Below the pieces are notes generated by a model. It did no database searches, was not told the DNA's origin, and worked only from the letters and a program-made list of their open reading frames with translations. Positions 56,772 through 64,000 of a DNA stretch of 64,000 nucleotides are shown one piece after another. How positions within the stretch are numbered: the stretch's first letter is position 1; every line of letters starts with the position of its first letter. The DNA is taken from NCBI RefSeq assembly GCF_000818015.1, contig NZ_CP007511.1, positions 248,001 through 312,000 of the forward strand, read 5' to 3'. The position numbers were made by a program, and so were the translations under genes. This DNA is from Stutzerimonas balearica DSM 6083. GTDB taxonomy: Bacteria; Pseudomonadota; Gammaproteobacteria; Pseudomonadales; Pseudomonadaceae.

Positions 56772-58164
56772 GCGCGGGGCGGCCGGCAGCCTGCGTGCGC
56801 GGCTGCTGCTGCGGCTGGCGATCCTGCTCACGCCGCTGCTGCTGTACGGGGCCTGGAGTGCCTACTGGAACGGCCGCGCCGCCGCCGATACCGCCTACGA
56901 CCGCACCCTGCTGGCCTCGGCCCGGGCGATCGCCGAGGGGCTGGTGACCAGCGACGGCAGGCTGCGCGCCAACGTGCCCTATGTGGCGCTGGACACCTTC
57001 GCCTACGACAGTGCCGGGCGCATCTACTACCAGGTGCTGGACACCGAGGGGCGCCTGGTCAGCGGCTACGAACAGTTGCCCGCACCGAGTGCCGAGGTCC
57101 GTCGCACCGACGACTACCCGGCGCTGGCGCGCTTCTACGACGGCGAGTTCCAGGGCCAGGGCGTGCGCCTGGTGAGCTTGCTGCAGCCGGTCAGCGAACC
57201 CGAGCTCAACGGCATCGCCGAGATTCGCGTGGCCGAGACGCTCGGCGCGCGCGAGCGCATGGCGCGCAGCCTGTTGAGCGACACGCTGTGGCGCCTGGGC
57301 TTGCTGGCGCTTGCCGCGCTGGTGCTGGTCTGGCTGGCCGTCAGCGCGGCGTTGCGCCCGTTGGCCCGGCTCAGCGAGGCCGTGCAGGAACGCGCCCCGG
57401 ACGACCTCAGGCCGTTGCCGTTGGTCGATGTGCAGCGCGAGCTGAAGCCGCTGGTCGTCGCGCTCAACGGCTTCACCGAGCGCCTGCGTGGGCAGTTCGA
57501 GCGCCAGGCGCGCTTCATCGCCGATGCCTCACACGAGCTGCGCACGCCGCTGGCGGCGCTCAAGGCGCGCATCGAACTTGGTCTGCGCGAAGCCGAGCCC
57601 GCGGCGTGGCGCAGCACCCTGGAAGACGCCGGACAGAGCACCAACAAGGTCATTCATCTGGCCAACCAGCTGCTTTCGCTGGCGCGTATCGAAAGCGGTG
57701 CGCAGTCGATCGCCGAGGGCGGCGCGCAGCGCCTGGACCTGTCGCAGCTGGCCCGCGAGCTGGGCCTGGCGATGGCCGCGCTGGCGCACAAGCGCGGCGT
57801 CGCCCTGGCGCTGGAGGCCGAGGCGCCGGTGTGGATCGACGGCGAGCCGACGCTGATCAGCGAACTGCTGAGCAACCTGCTGGAAAACGCGCTGGCGCAT
57901 ACCGGCGAGGGCGGCAACGTGGTGCTGCGGGTGTTCGACGGCGCCGTGCTGGAGGTCGAGGACGACGGCCCGGGCATCCCCGTCGCCGAGCGCGATCGCG
58001 TGTTCGCCCGCTTCTACCGCCGTGACACCGGCGGCCACGGCGCGGGCCTCGGGCTGGCCATCGTCGGCGAGATCGTCCGTGCCCACCGGGCCGGCATCGA
58101 GCTCGGCGAGGGCGCGCTCGGCGGTCTGCTGGTGCAGGTGCGTTTTCCCGGCAACGAGCGTTGA
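56764..58164 (+). CDS. tctE: Sensor histidine kinase TctE
   Basis: 466 aa. Two membrane helices (about residues 13-33 and 175-197) bracket a periplasmic sensor domain (TctE-type N-terminal region). HisKA: ASHELRTPLAALKARIE with the phospho-His near residue 259. ATPase: NLLENALAHTGEG, VEDDGPGIP and GHGAGLGLAIV. It is the partner of TctD and senses citrate-like compounds in related systems. Start overlaps tctD, indicating coupled translation. Confidence 0.95.
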   Translation: MAERGAAGSLRARLLLRLAILLTPLLLYGAWSAYWNGRAAADTAYDRTLLASARAIAEGLVTSDGRLRANVPYVALDTFAYDSAGRIYYQVLDTEGRLVSGYEQLPAPSAEVRRTDDYPALARFYDGEFQGQGVRLVSLLQPVSEPELNGIAEIRVAETLGARERMARSLLSDTLWRLGLLALAALVLVWLAVSAALRPLARLSEAVQERAPDDLRPLPLVDVQRELKPLVVALNGFTERLRGQFERQARFIADASHELRTPLAALKARIELGLREAEPAAWRSTLEDAGQSTNKVIHLANQLLSLARIESGAQSIAEGGAQRLDLSQLARELGLAMAALAHKRGVALALEAEAPVWIDGEPTLISELLSNLLENALAHTGEGGNVVLRVFDGAVLEVEDDGPGIPVAERDRVFARFYRRDTGGHGAGLGLAIVGEIVRAHRAGIELGEGALGGLLVQVRFPGNER

Positions 58165-58174
58165 GGCCGCGTGC

Positions 58175-59761
58175 TCAGCCGCGCCGGCGGCCCCAGAACT
58201 GCTGAACCAGCTCCTGCATGCCTTCGGCCAGCCGCGCCACGCCCGAAGCGCTTTCCTGGCTCTGCAGGCCGCTGGTCACGTGGTCGTCGGAGCCGACCCG
58301 GATGCTCACGATGTTGCGATTGATCTCCTCGCTCACGGCACTTTGCTGATCCACCGCCGCGGCGATCTGGCTGCTCATCTCGCTGATCTCGTTGACCCGG
58401 CTGTTGATGCCGTTGAGCGAGCGCTCGGCCTCGCCGGCATGTGCGACGCTGCGCTGTGCCTCCTCGCGGCTGTGTTGCATCACCTGCACGGCCTGGCGGG
58501 TGCCGTCCTGCAGGGTGGCGATGGTGCGCTGGATTTCCGCAGTCGCCGACGAGGTCCGCAGGGCCAGGCTGCGCACCTCGTCGGCGACCACCGCGAAGCC
58601 GCGGCCCTGGTCACCGGCGCGCGCCGCTTCGATGGCGGCGTTGAGCGCAAGCAGGTTGGTCTGCTCGGCAATGCTGTGAATGACCTCGAGGACCCGGCTG
58701 ATCTCCTGGCTGTGCGTTTCCAGCTGGTGGATCACTTCGGCGGCCCGCTGGATCTCCTCGGCCAGGCGCAGAATGCTGCTGCCGGTCAGGCTGACGATCT
58801 GCTCGCCGCTGGCTGCCTCGCCATGCGCATGGGTAGCCGCCTCTGCGGTGCGCAGGGCATTCGCCGCGACCTCCTGGATGCTCGCGGCCATCTGGTTGAT
58901 CGCCGTGGCGACCTGGTCGGTCTCACTCTGCTGGCGCGAGGCGCTTTGCGAGCTGCTCTGTACCGCGCTCAACAACTCGCGTGAGTGCCGGCTGAGCTGT
59001 CGGCTCGAGTCGGCGATGCGTCCGACCACGGCGCCGGCTTCGGCTTCGAGCATGCTGATGGCAAAGCCGATTTCGCCGATCTCATCGGCGCGCCCGGTAT
59101 AGATCAGCTGGCTGACCGGGTTGTGGCCGATCGCGCGGGCCCGCTCGGCCAGCTGCGCCAAGGGCCTGAGGGCCACCATGCCCAGCGTCGCAGCCATGCC
59201 GCCGGCCAGCACCACGCCAACGGCCAGGGCGAGTGCCGGCGCGCCAGCCAGCAGCAGGCCGACGCCGGCCCCCAGCGCGGCGCCACCGCCGGCGAGCAGA
59301 GCGGACCGGCCGCGCAAGCCGAGCCGACGCGCCCGTAGCGCCGCCGGCAGGCCGCCGCCATGCAGCTTGGCGTAAAGCGCCTCGGCATTGCGGATCTGCT
59401 CCGGTTGCGCCCGGGTGCGGACCGATTGGTATTCGATGGTCTCGCCGTTGCGGCTGACTGGCGTGGCGAAGGCGCTGACCCAGTAGTGGTCGCCGTTCTT
59501 GCAGCGGTTCTTGACGATGCCCATCCAGGATTTGCCGCTGCGCAGCGTGGCCCAGAGATCGGCGAAGGCCGGTTCCGGCATGTCCGGATGACGCACGATG
59601 TTGTGCGGCTGGCCAAGCAGCTCGGCTTCGCTGAAACCGGAGATCGCGACGAAATCGGCGTTGGCGTAGGTGATCGTACCCTTGAGGTCGGTGGTGGAAA
59701 GGATGTTGGCGGTTTCGCCGACGGCGACTTCGCGGCCGCTGACGGGATGGTTGGTGCGCAT
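58175..59761 (-). CDS. Aer-type PAS methyl-accepting chemotaxis protein
   Basis: 528 aa from ATG 59761. PAS (about 15-125): ISTTD-like [55 protein letters not shown] double membrane segment spans about residues 160-210, with HAMP to about 265. The signalling domain contains [18 protein letters not shown] and [20 protein letters not shown]. The PAS is probably flavin-binding for energy taxis. Paralogue of the gene at 60284. Confidence 0.93.
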   Translation of the reverse strand: MRTNHPVSGREVAVGETANILSTTDLKGTITYANADFVAISGFSEAELLGQPHNIVRHPDMPEPAFADLWATLRSGKSWMGIVKNRCKNGDHYWVSAFATPVSRNGETIEYQSVRTRAQPEQIRNAEALYAKLHGGGLPAALRARRLGLRGRSALLAGGGAALGAGVGLLLAGAPALALAVGVVLAGGMAATLGMVALRPLAQLAERARAIGHNPVSQLIYTGRADEIGEIGFAISMLEAEAGAVVGRIADSSRQLSRHSRELLSAVQSSSQSASRQQSETDQVATAINQMAASIQEVAANALRTAEAATHAHGEAASGEQIVSLTGSSILRLAEEIQRAAEVIHQLETHSQEISRVLEVIHSIAEQTNLLALNAAIEAARAGDQGRGFAVVADEVRSLALRTSSATAEIQRTIATLQDGTRQAVQVMQHSREEAQRSVAHAGEAERSLNGINSRVNEISEMSSQIAAAVDQQSAVSEEINRNIVSIRVGSDDHVTSGLQSQESASGVARLAEGMQELVQQFWGRRRG

Positions 59762-59857
59762 AGACAGAACGTCCCTGGTAAATGGTCTGAATACGCGAGG
59801 CAATGGGCGCGCATCAGCCGGCGCGCCTCGTTGTTATGGTCGATCGTGGTGTGGCGG

Positions 59858-60022
59858 TCAGTCTTTATCCTTGACGGGTTCGTCGGTCTCCAGCCGCTCG
59901 AGCAGCTCGATCAGGCGCCGGCGCAGCTGCCCCAGCTCACGTGACTTGAATGAGCGGCGTGTGCGCTCGAGCACCTGGACGGTCTCTTCCAATGCGGTGC
60001 GCAAGGTTTCTTCGGTCAACAT
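59858..60022 (-). CDS. 54-aa coiled-coil hypothetical protein
   Basis: Start chosen at ATG 60022, preceded by AGAAGAAGACGC. The product MLTEETLRTALEETVQVLER continues with basic and acidic heptads (LGQLRRRLIELLERLETDEP) and is entirely a predicted coiled coil. It lies between the two chemoreceptor genes, same strand. Not recognised as a named family. The complete heptad pattern makes a real gene likely. Confidence 0.55.
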   Translation of the reverse strand: MLTEETLRTALEETVQVLERTRRSFKSRELGQLRRRLIELLERLETDEPVKDKD

Positions 60023-60097
60023 GCGTCTTCTTCTGGCTACCCGGTCAGGATGCATGGCGATTGTGACGCTGCAGGTACGGCCAGGCCTGAAAACAAA

Positions 60098-60148
60098 AAA
60101 GGCGCCAGTCGTGGGTGCTCCAGAGGAGCAACACGAATGGCGCCTTAG
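60098..60148 (-). terminator. Rho-independent terminator upstream of the 54-aa gene
   Basis: On the minus strand AAGGCGCCA...TGGCGCCTT is followed by TTTTTTG; the loop contains a further GCTCC/GGAGC stem. It could end the Aer-like transcript (130 nt 3' UTR) or a short RNA whose possible promoter is TTGTTA-17-CAAAAT (60210-60238). Confidence 0.8.
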
Positions 60149-60283
60149 CTTTCAGGTCCGGGTTGCCCTGAGCGGTAAAGCCGTTCTCGCTGTACACGAG
60201 ACTGATGGCATTTTGCCTTTACCTTGATGCGCTAACAAGTCTGCCTCCCAATGCCGTGTCCGATTCATGGGCCGCGGTATGCC

Positions 60284-61882
60284 TCAGCGGCTGGCCGGGC
60301 CGCGGCGCTGCGTCCAGAACTGCTGGACCAGCATCTCCATGCTGTCGGCCAGCTGCGCGACGCCGTTGGCGCTCTGTCGGCTGCGCAGGCCGTTTTCCAC
60401 GTGATGATCCGAGCTGCTGCGGATGCTCGCGACGTTCTGGTTGATGTCTTCGCTGACCGCGCTCTGCTCCTCCACGGCCGCTGCAATTTGCATGCTCATC
60501 GCGCTGATCTCGTTGACCCGCAGGTTGATGTCGCGCAGGGAGCTGGCGGCCTGCTCGGCCTGCTGCACGCTCTGCACGGCCTGCTCGCGGCTGTGCTGCA
60601 TGACCTGCACGGCCTGGCGTGCACCGTCCTGCAGCGCGGCGATCATCGCGTTGATCTCCTGGGTGGACTGTTGGGTGCGCGACGCCAGGCTGCGCACCTC
60701 GTCGGCGACCACGGCGAAGCCGCGGCCCTGCTCGCCGGCGCGTGCCGCCTCGATGGCCGCGTTGAGCGCCAGCAGGTTGGTCTGCTCGGCGACACCGCGG
60801 ATCACGTCGAGCACCTTGGTGATGTCGTTGCTGTGCGCCTCCAGCTGGTGGATCACCTCGCCGGCCTGCTGGATGTCCCGGGCCAGCTGGCCGATGCTCG
60901 CGCCGGCGCGGTTGACTACCTCGGTGCCGCTGCCGGCTTCGCTATCGGCGCGGCTGGCTGCCTCGGCGGTGCGCTGCGCACTGGCGGCCACCTCCTGCAC
61001 GCTGGCCGCCATCTGGTTGATCGCCGTGGCGACCTGATCGGTTTCGCTTTGCTGGCGCGAGGCGCTCCGGGTGCTGCTGTCCATGGCGGCCAGCAGTTCA
61101 TGCGCGTGCCGGTTCAACTGGCGTGAGGCATCACCGATACGGCCGACCATCGCACCGGCTTCGGTTTCCAGCATCTGCATGGCGAAGCCGATCTCGCCGA
61201 ACTCGTCGCGTCGCCCGGTATAGACCAGTTGGCCGACCGGGTTGTCGCCGAGACGGCGCGCCTGCTCGGCCAGTTGCCGCAGGGGCGCCAGGGCCGCGTA
61301 GGCCAGGCCGCCGCTGGCAAGCGCGGCGCAGGCGGCCAGCAGCAGCGCGGCGCCTGGCGACACGCCGGCGATGGCGCCACCGATACCGGCGCAGGCCGCG
61401 GCAGCGACACCGGCAAGCGCTGCCACCCGGCCGCGGACGCTCAGCGGCCGACGACGCAACGCTGCGGGCGGCCGCTTGTCGCGCAGGCGTGCATAGAGCT
61501 GCTCTGCCGCAGCGACCTGTTCCGGCCGCGGTTTGGTGCGTACCGATTGATATTCGACGACTCGCCCGTCCCGGCTGATCGGCGTGACGAAGGCACTGAC
61601 CCAATAGTGATCGCCGTTCTTGCAGCGATTCTTGACCATGCCCATCCAGGAGCGGCCGGCACGCACGCAGGACCACAGATCGGCGAAGGCCTCGGGCGGC
61701 ATGTCCGGGTGGCGAACCACGTTGTGATGCTGGCCGAGCAACTCCTGCTCGTCGAAACCGCTGATCCGGATGAAGTCCGGGTTCACATAGGTGATGTCGC
61801 CGTTGAGGTCGGTGGTGGAGAGGATGTTGGCGCTATCGCTGTAATTGACCTCGCGGCCAGTGACGGGCAGGTTCATACGCAT
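60284..61882 (-). CDS. Aer-type PAS methyl-accepting chemotaxis protein (second copy)
   Basis: 532 aa. Same layout as the gene at 58175: PAS with [20 protein letters not shown] and [20 protein letters not shown], membrane pair about 160-210, HAMP, and signalling domain with [18 protein letters not shown] and [20 protein letters not shown]. The PAS domains are clearly homologous to those of the other copy, but the sequences have diverged, suggesting an old duplication with different signals. Start ATG 61882 ([16 protein letters not shown]); the second Met two codons later is an alternative. Confidence 0.93.
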   Translation of the reverse strand: MRMNLPVTGREVNYSDSANILSTTDLNGDITYVNPDFIRISGFDEQELLGQHHNVVRHPDMPPEAFADLWSCVRAGRSWMGMVKNRCKNGDHYWVSAFVTPISRDGRVVEYQSVRTKPRPEQVAAAEQLYARLRDKRPPAALRRRPLSVRGRVAALAGVAAAACAGIGGAIAGVSPGAALLLAACAALASGGLAYAALAPLRQLAEQARRLGDNPVGQLVYTGRRDEFGEIGFAMQMLETEAGAMVGRIGDASRQLNRHAHELLAAMDSSTRSASRQQSETDQVATAINQMAASVQEVAASAQRTAEAASRADSEAGSGTEVVNRAGASIGQLARDIQQAGEVIHQLEAHSNDITKVLDVIRGVAEQTNLLALNAAIEAARAGEQGRGFAVVADEVRSLASRTQQSTQEINAMIAALQDGARQAVQVMQHSREQAVQSVQQAEQAASSLRDINLRVNEISAMSMQIAAAVEEQSAVSEDINQNVASIRSSSDHHVENGLRSRQSANGVAQLADSMEMLVQQFWTQRRGPASR

Positions 61883-62051
61883 GATGGATTCTCGCGAGCT
61901 AGCCGAAGTTGTTGTTCTGTACCGCTACGCACGTCTGGCTGCGATGCGCTATGGCGCGTCGCCCTTGCCGTGATCAACTCCAGTGAGAATCCCTGTCTCG
62001 GACGGTCCTGCAGGCCCGAGGCGCACCGCCACGGGAAAAACTACCCAGAAA

Positions 62052-62097
62052 AAAAAGCGCCAACGTCGATCATCCGGGGACGGTCTCCGTTGGCGCG
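62052..62097 (-). terminator. Orphan terminator upstream of the second Aer-like gene
   Basis: Minus-strand GCGCCAACG and CGTTGGCGC pair across a structured loop and are followed by eight T residues. It lies 170 nt before the start codon at 61882, in the wrong place to end any annotated gene. Confidence 0.75.
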
Positions 62098-62241
62098 CAT
62101 GTATCGCGAGGCTTTCCGGGCTTCCTCACCACGGAAAGAATGTGACGCTGATCTCATATTGATATCAGCGAATCCGCGATCACAAGCGTACTTAGGGAGT
62201 ACCTTCTTGGAGGTATTTGCCTGCTTGGCACAGCAAACTTG
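62052..62241 (-). ncRNA. Candidate novel small RNA opposite the TRAP leader
   Basis: On the minus strand a good promoter (AAGACA, 17 bp, TATAAT at 62248-62253) should start transcription near 62241. A strong terminator, GCGCCAACG...CGTTGGCGC followed by TTTTTTTT, ends it at 62052. The transcript would be about 190 nt. A 38-codon frame starting MRSASHSFRGEEARK runs into the terminator, so a short peptide is possible but unconvincing. There is no gene upstream on that strand that the terminator could serve. Confidence 0.4.
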
Positions 62242-62264
62242 TACAGAATTATAAGTATGTACAA
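62239..62264. promoter_or_regulatory. Operator-like inverted repeat in the TRAP transporter leader
   Basis: TTGTACA (62239-62245) and TGTACAA (62258-62264) are a perfect inverted repeat with a 12-bp A+T-rich spacer, centres 19 bp apart. The -10 of the minus-strand promoter lies in the spacer. A dimeric regulator, for example a GntR-type protein, could control both strands here. Confidence 0.6.
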
Positions 62265-62276
62265 TAAATCTGTCTT
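62248..62276 (-). promoter_or_regulatory. Sigma-70 promoter for the candidate small RNA
   Basis: Minus-strand AAGACA (62271-62276) and TATAAT (62248-62253) with exactly 17 bp between them. The -10 lies inside the TTGTACA/TGTACAA operator. Confidence 0.55.
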
Positions 62277-62439
62277 GCAGGCCGCAACCCTGAACGCGAT
62301 GGCCGGTCTATTTCTGGCATGCGAGCGCCTTTGCCGGTTTCGGCTGTTGCCAGCTCGGTCGCCTGCTAGACTCCCTGTTCCGCGCAGACTCACGAGGGAT
62401 GCCGGATCAACCGAAAACAACCAGAAAAGGAGTGCATCC

Positions 62440-63405
62440 ATGAAAGGCAAATCCTTGGCATGGATCTTCACCGCTGCATTGGCGGGTGCCGGTCTGAGCA
62501 ACCTGGCTCAGGCCCAGGAGCGATTCGTCACCATCGGCACCGGCGGTCAGACCGGCGTCTACTATGTGGCTGGCCAGTCGATCTGTCGTTTCGTCAACCG
62601 CAACGCCGAGAACATCAAGTGCAACGCCCCGGCCAGCGGCGGTGGCGTGGCCAACGTCAACGGTCTGCGTAGCGGCGAGTTCAACTTCGGCATCATGCAG
62701 TCCGACCACCAATACAAGGCGATGAAGGGCCTGGCACCGTTCGAGAAGGAAGGCGCCATGGATGACATTCGCGCGGTCTTCTCGCTGCAGAGCGAGGTCT
62801 TCACCGTACTCGCGCGCCGCGACGCCAACATCAAGGGCCTCGACGATCTGAAGGGCAAGCGCGTCAACATCGGCAACCCCGGTTCCGGCCAGCGCGACAC
62901 CCTCGAAGAAATCATGCAGGTCAAGGGTTGGGACAAGTCGGCCTTCGCCCTGGCCGCCGAGCTCAAGCCGGCCGAGCAGGCCAGCGCCCTGAGCGACAAC
63001 AACATCGACGCCATGACCTACTTCGTCGGTCATCCGAACGGCGCGATCCAGGAAGCGACCACCACCGTCGATGCGGTACTGGTACCGATCACCGGTCCGG
63101 AAATCGACAAGCTGCTCAAGGAAAAGACCTACTACACCAAGGCCGAGATTCCCGGCGGCCTGTACAAGGGCAATGACTCGCCAACGCAGTCCATCGGCGG
63201 CAAGGCCGTGCTGTCGACGACCTCCAAGGTCGATGCCGACGTCGTCTACCAGCTGGTCAAGTCGGTGTTCGAAAACATCGAGCGCTTCCAGCGTCTGCAC
63301 CCGGCGTTCAAGGACCTCAAGCCCGAGGACATGATCAAGGTCGGCCTGACCGCGCCGCTGCACGAAGGCGCCGAGCGCTACTACAAGGAGCGTGGCTGGC
63401 TGTAA
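62440..63405 (+). CDS. TAXI-family TRAP transporter solute-binding protein
   Basis: 321 aa from ATG 62440 with AAAAGGAG 8 nt upstream. A signal peptide of about 25 residues ends NLAQAQE. TAXI features: FVTIGTGGQTGVYYVAGQSI, SGGGVANVNGLRSGEFNFGI and VFSLQSEVFTVLARRDANIK. It binds an organic acid or amino acid ligand, probably a dicarboxylate/glutamate-like compound. Followed by a hairpin and the membrane subunit gene. Leader of more than 150 nt contains the inverted repeat. Confidence 0.94.
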   Translation: MKGKSLAWIFTAALAGAGLSNLAQAQERFVTIGTGGQTGVYYVAGQSICRFVNRNAENIKCNAPASGGGVANVNGLRSGEFNFGIMQSDHQYKAMKGLAPFEKEGAMDDIRAVFSLQSEVFTVLARRDANIKGLDDLKGKRVNIGNPGSGQRDTLEEIMQVKGWDKSAFALAAELKPAEQASALSDNNIDAMTYFVGHPNGAIQEATTTVDAVLVPITGPEIDKLLKEKTYYTKAEIPGGLYKGNDSPTQSIGGKAVLSTTSKVDADVVYQLVKSVFENIERFQRLHPAFKDLKPEDMIKVGLTAPLHEGAERYYKERGWL

Positions 63406-63456
63406 GGCGGCCGGCGGGCCGTGGCTGCGGCCCGTCTGCGTCTCATGCCTCACCCG

Positions 63457-63491
63457 AAACCCGTGTGCCGAGTCGGCCACGGGTTTCTTGG
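63457..63491 (+). terminator. Hairpin between TAXI binding protein and TRAP permease genes
   Basis: AAACCCGTG and CACGGGTTT form a 9-bp stem with a loop that adds GCCGA/TCGGC pairs. It is followed by CTTGGG, not a clean T-tract. Probably a partial terminator or stabiliser of the binding-protein message. Confidence 0.6.
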
Positions 63492-63523
63492 GTTAACGAT
63501 TCCTGAAAAACAGGCCCCATTTG

Positions 63524-64000
63524 ATGCAAGACAAACATCTTTCCACCGAGGAACTGATCGCTCAGGACGTCGGTGCTCGTTTGCCGGAAGGCTTCATGGC
63601 CAAGGCCATCGCCGGGTTGGCCCTGGCCTGGTCGCTGTTCCAGCTGTGGATCGCCTCGCCGCTGCCATTCATCTTCCGCATCGGCGTGCTCAACGATACC
63701 GAGACGCGCTCGATCCACCTGGCCTTCGCCCTGCTGCTGGCCTTTCTCGCCTATCCGGCCTTCAAGCGTTCGCCGCGTGATCGCGTGCCCTTGCTGGATG
63801 TGGCGCTCGGCCTGGTGGCGGCGGCCAGTGCCGCCTACCTGTTCATCTTCTACGAGCAACTGGCGCAGCGCCCCGGCAACCTGACGACCGCCGACCTGGT
63901 CACGGCCTGTATCGGCATTCCGCTGCTGCTCGAGGCGACCCGCCGGGCGCTCGGCCCGCCGTTGGCGATCATCGCGCTGGTGTTCATCGTCTACAGCCTG
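63524..64000 (+). CDS. TRAP transporter fused permease (DctQM-type), C-terminus cut by window edge
   Basis: 159 codons visible from ATG 63524. MQDKHLSTEELIAQDVGARL is the hydrophilic start; several hydrophobic helices follow (ALAWSLFQLWIASPLPFIF, HLAFALLLAFLAYP, LLDVALGLVAAASAAYLFIF, LVTACIGIPLLLEATRRALG), the typical start of fused TRAP permeases partnered with TAXI proteins. The rest lies outside the window. RBS is weak (AACAGG), consistent with a moderate level relative to the binding protein. Confidence 0.88.
   Translation, partial: MQDKHLSTEELIAQDVGARLPEGFMAKAIAGLALAWSLFQLWIASPLPFIFRIGVLNDTETRSIHLAFALLLAFLAYPAFKRSPRDRVPLLDVALGLVAAASAAYLFIFYEQLAQRPGNLTTADLVTACIGIPLLLEATRRALGPPLAIIALVFIVYSL

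Noticed and set aside
54666..56831. 721-aa frame extending opdH upstream into tctD
   Set aside because: The added N-terminus has no signal peptide and covers the divergent promoter region; the 420-aa start has an RBS and a correct signal peptide.
60228..60240. GCTAAC motif suggesting an integron attC site
   Set aside because: The RYYYAAC core does not fit and no matching GTTRRRY partner was found.

Overview
The window is a high-GC gammaproteobacterial chromosome segment. It looks like the Pseudomonas/Stutzerimonas (P. stutzeri-like) group. The evidence is gene content and order: his genes, ctp-envC-gpmI-rhodanese-grx-secB, ubiI-ubiH-pepP-zapA-6S-fau, fbpAB-gcvTHP, engB-cytochrome c4-dsbA-EEP-dgcH-ampDh2-kinB-algB, and opdH-tctCBA/tctDE all follow arrangements I know from P. 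aeruginosa PAO1. Genus and species are inference; no rRNA is present.

Positions 1 to about 5,731 are the right edge of a P4-satellite-like integrative element lying against tRNA-Phe. From the tRNA leftwards, all on the minus strand, it carries: a standalone integrase-arm-domain protein, a tyrosine integrase, an unrecognised A+T-richer gene, an AlpA-type regulator, a small winged-helix-like protein, a leader with a C4-type antisense RNA and terminator, three very small genes, a Toprim primase, and a DUF927 gene cut by the window edge. Most of these genes are joined by ATGA or 1-nt junctions.

From 5.7 to 25 kb is core chromosome: tRNA-Phe, yggX-mutY-asmA, panZ-like, hisB-hisH-(DUF2164)-hisA-hisF with a repeat before hisF, a periplasmic binding protein, an SPFH/NfeD pair, the envelope cluster ctpA/envC with a polysaccharide deacetylase, gpmI, rhodanese-grxC-secB, a quinone oxidoreductase, a FliL-like protein, an EVE protein, a 49-aa membrane protein, and fau with 6S RNA. 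From 25 to 38 kb: zapA, a zapB-like coiled coil, ygfB, pepP, ubiH, a ubiI-like gene, the iron transporter fbpAB (no ATPase gene here) and gcvT-gcvH-gcvP. From 38 to 50 kb: engB, cytochrome c4, dsbA, an EEP nuclease-like protein, the diguanylate cyclase dgcH, the amidase ampDh2, and the alginate regulators kinB-algB. These are followed by a stress-like cluster of small proteins, one with a good sigma-54 promoter.

From 50.6 to 58.2 kb lies a tricarboxylate uptake locus: porin opdH, tctC-tctB-tctA and an AbrB-type permease on the minus strand, with the divergent two-component system tctD-tctE. From 58.2 to 61.9 kb are two Aer-like PAS chemoreceptors. The window ends in a TAXI-TRAP transporter. 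Its leader contains a perfect inverted repeat and, on the opposite strand, a promoter-terminator pair that could specify an undescribed small RNA of about 190 nt.

I did not find a clearly new multi-gene system. The most unusual signals are the candidate small RNA at 62,052-62,241 with its operator, the C4-like control region and duplicated integrase-arm protein in the P4-like element, and the repeat/sigma-54 region around 47.5-48.3 kb. CRISPR arrays, rRNA and insertion sequences were not seen.
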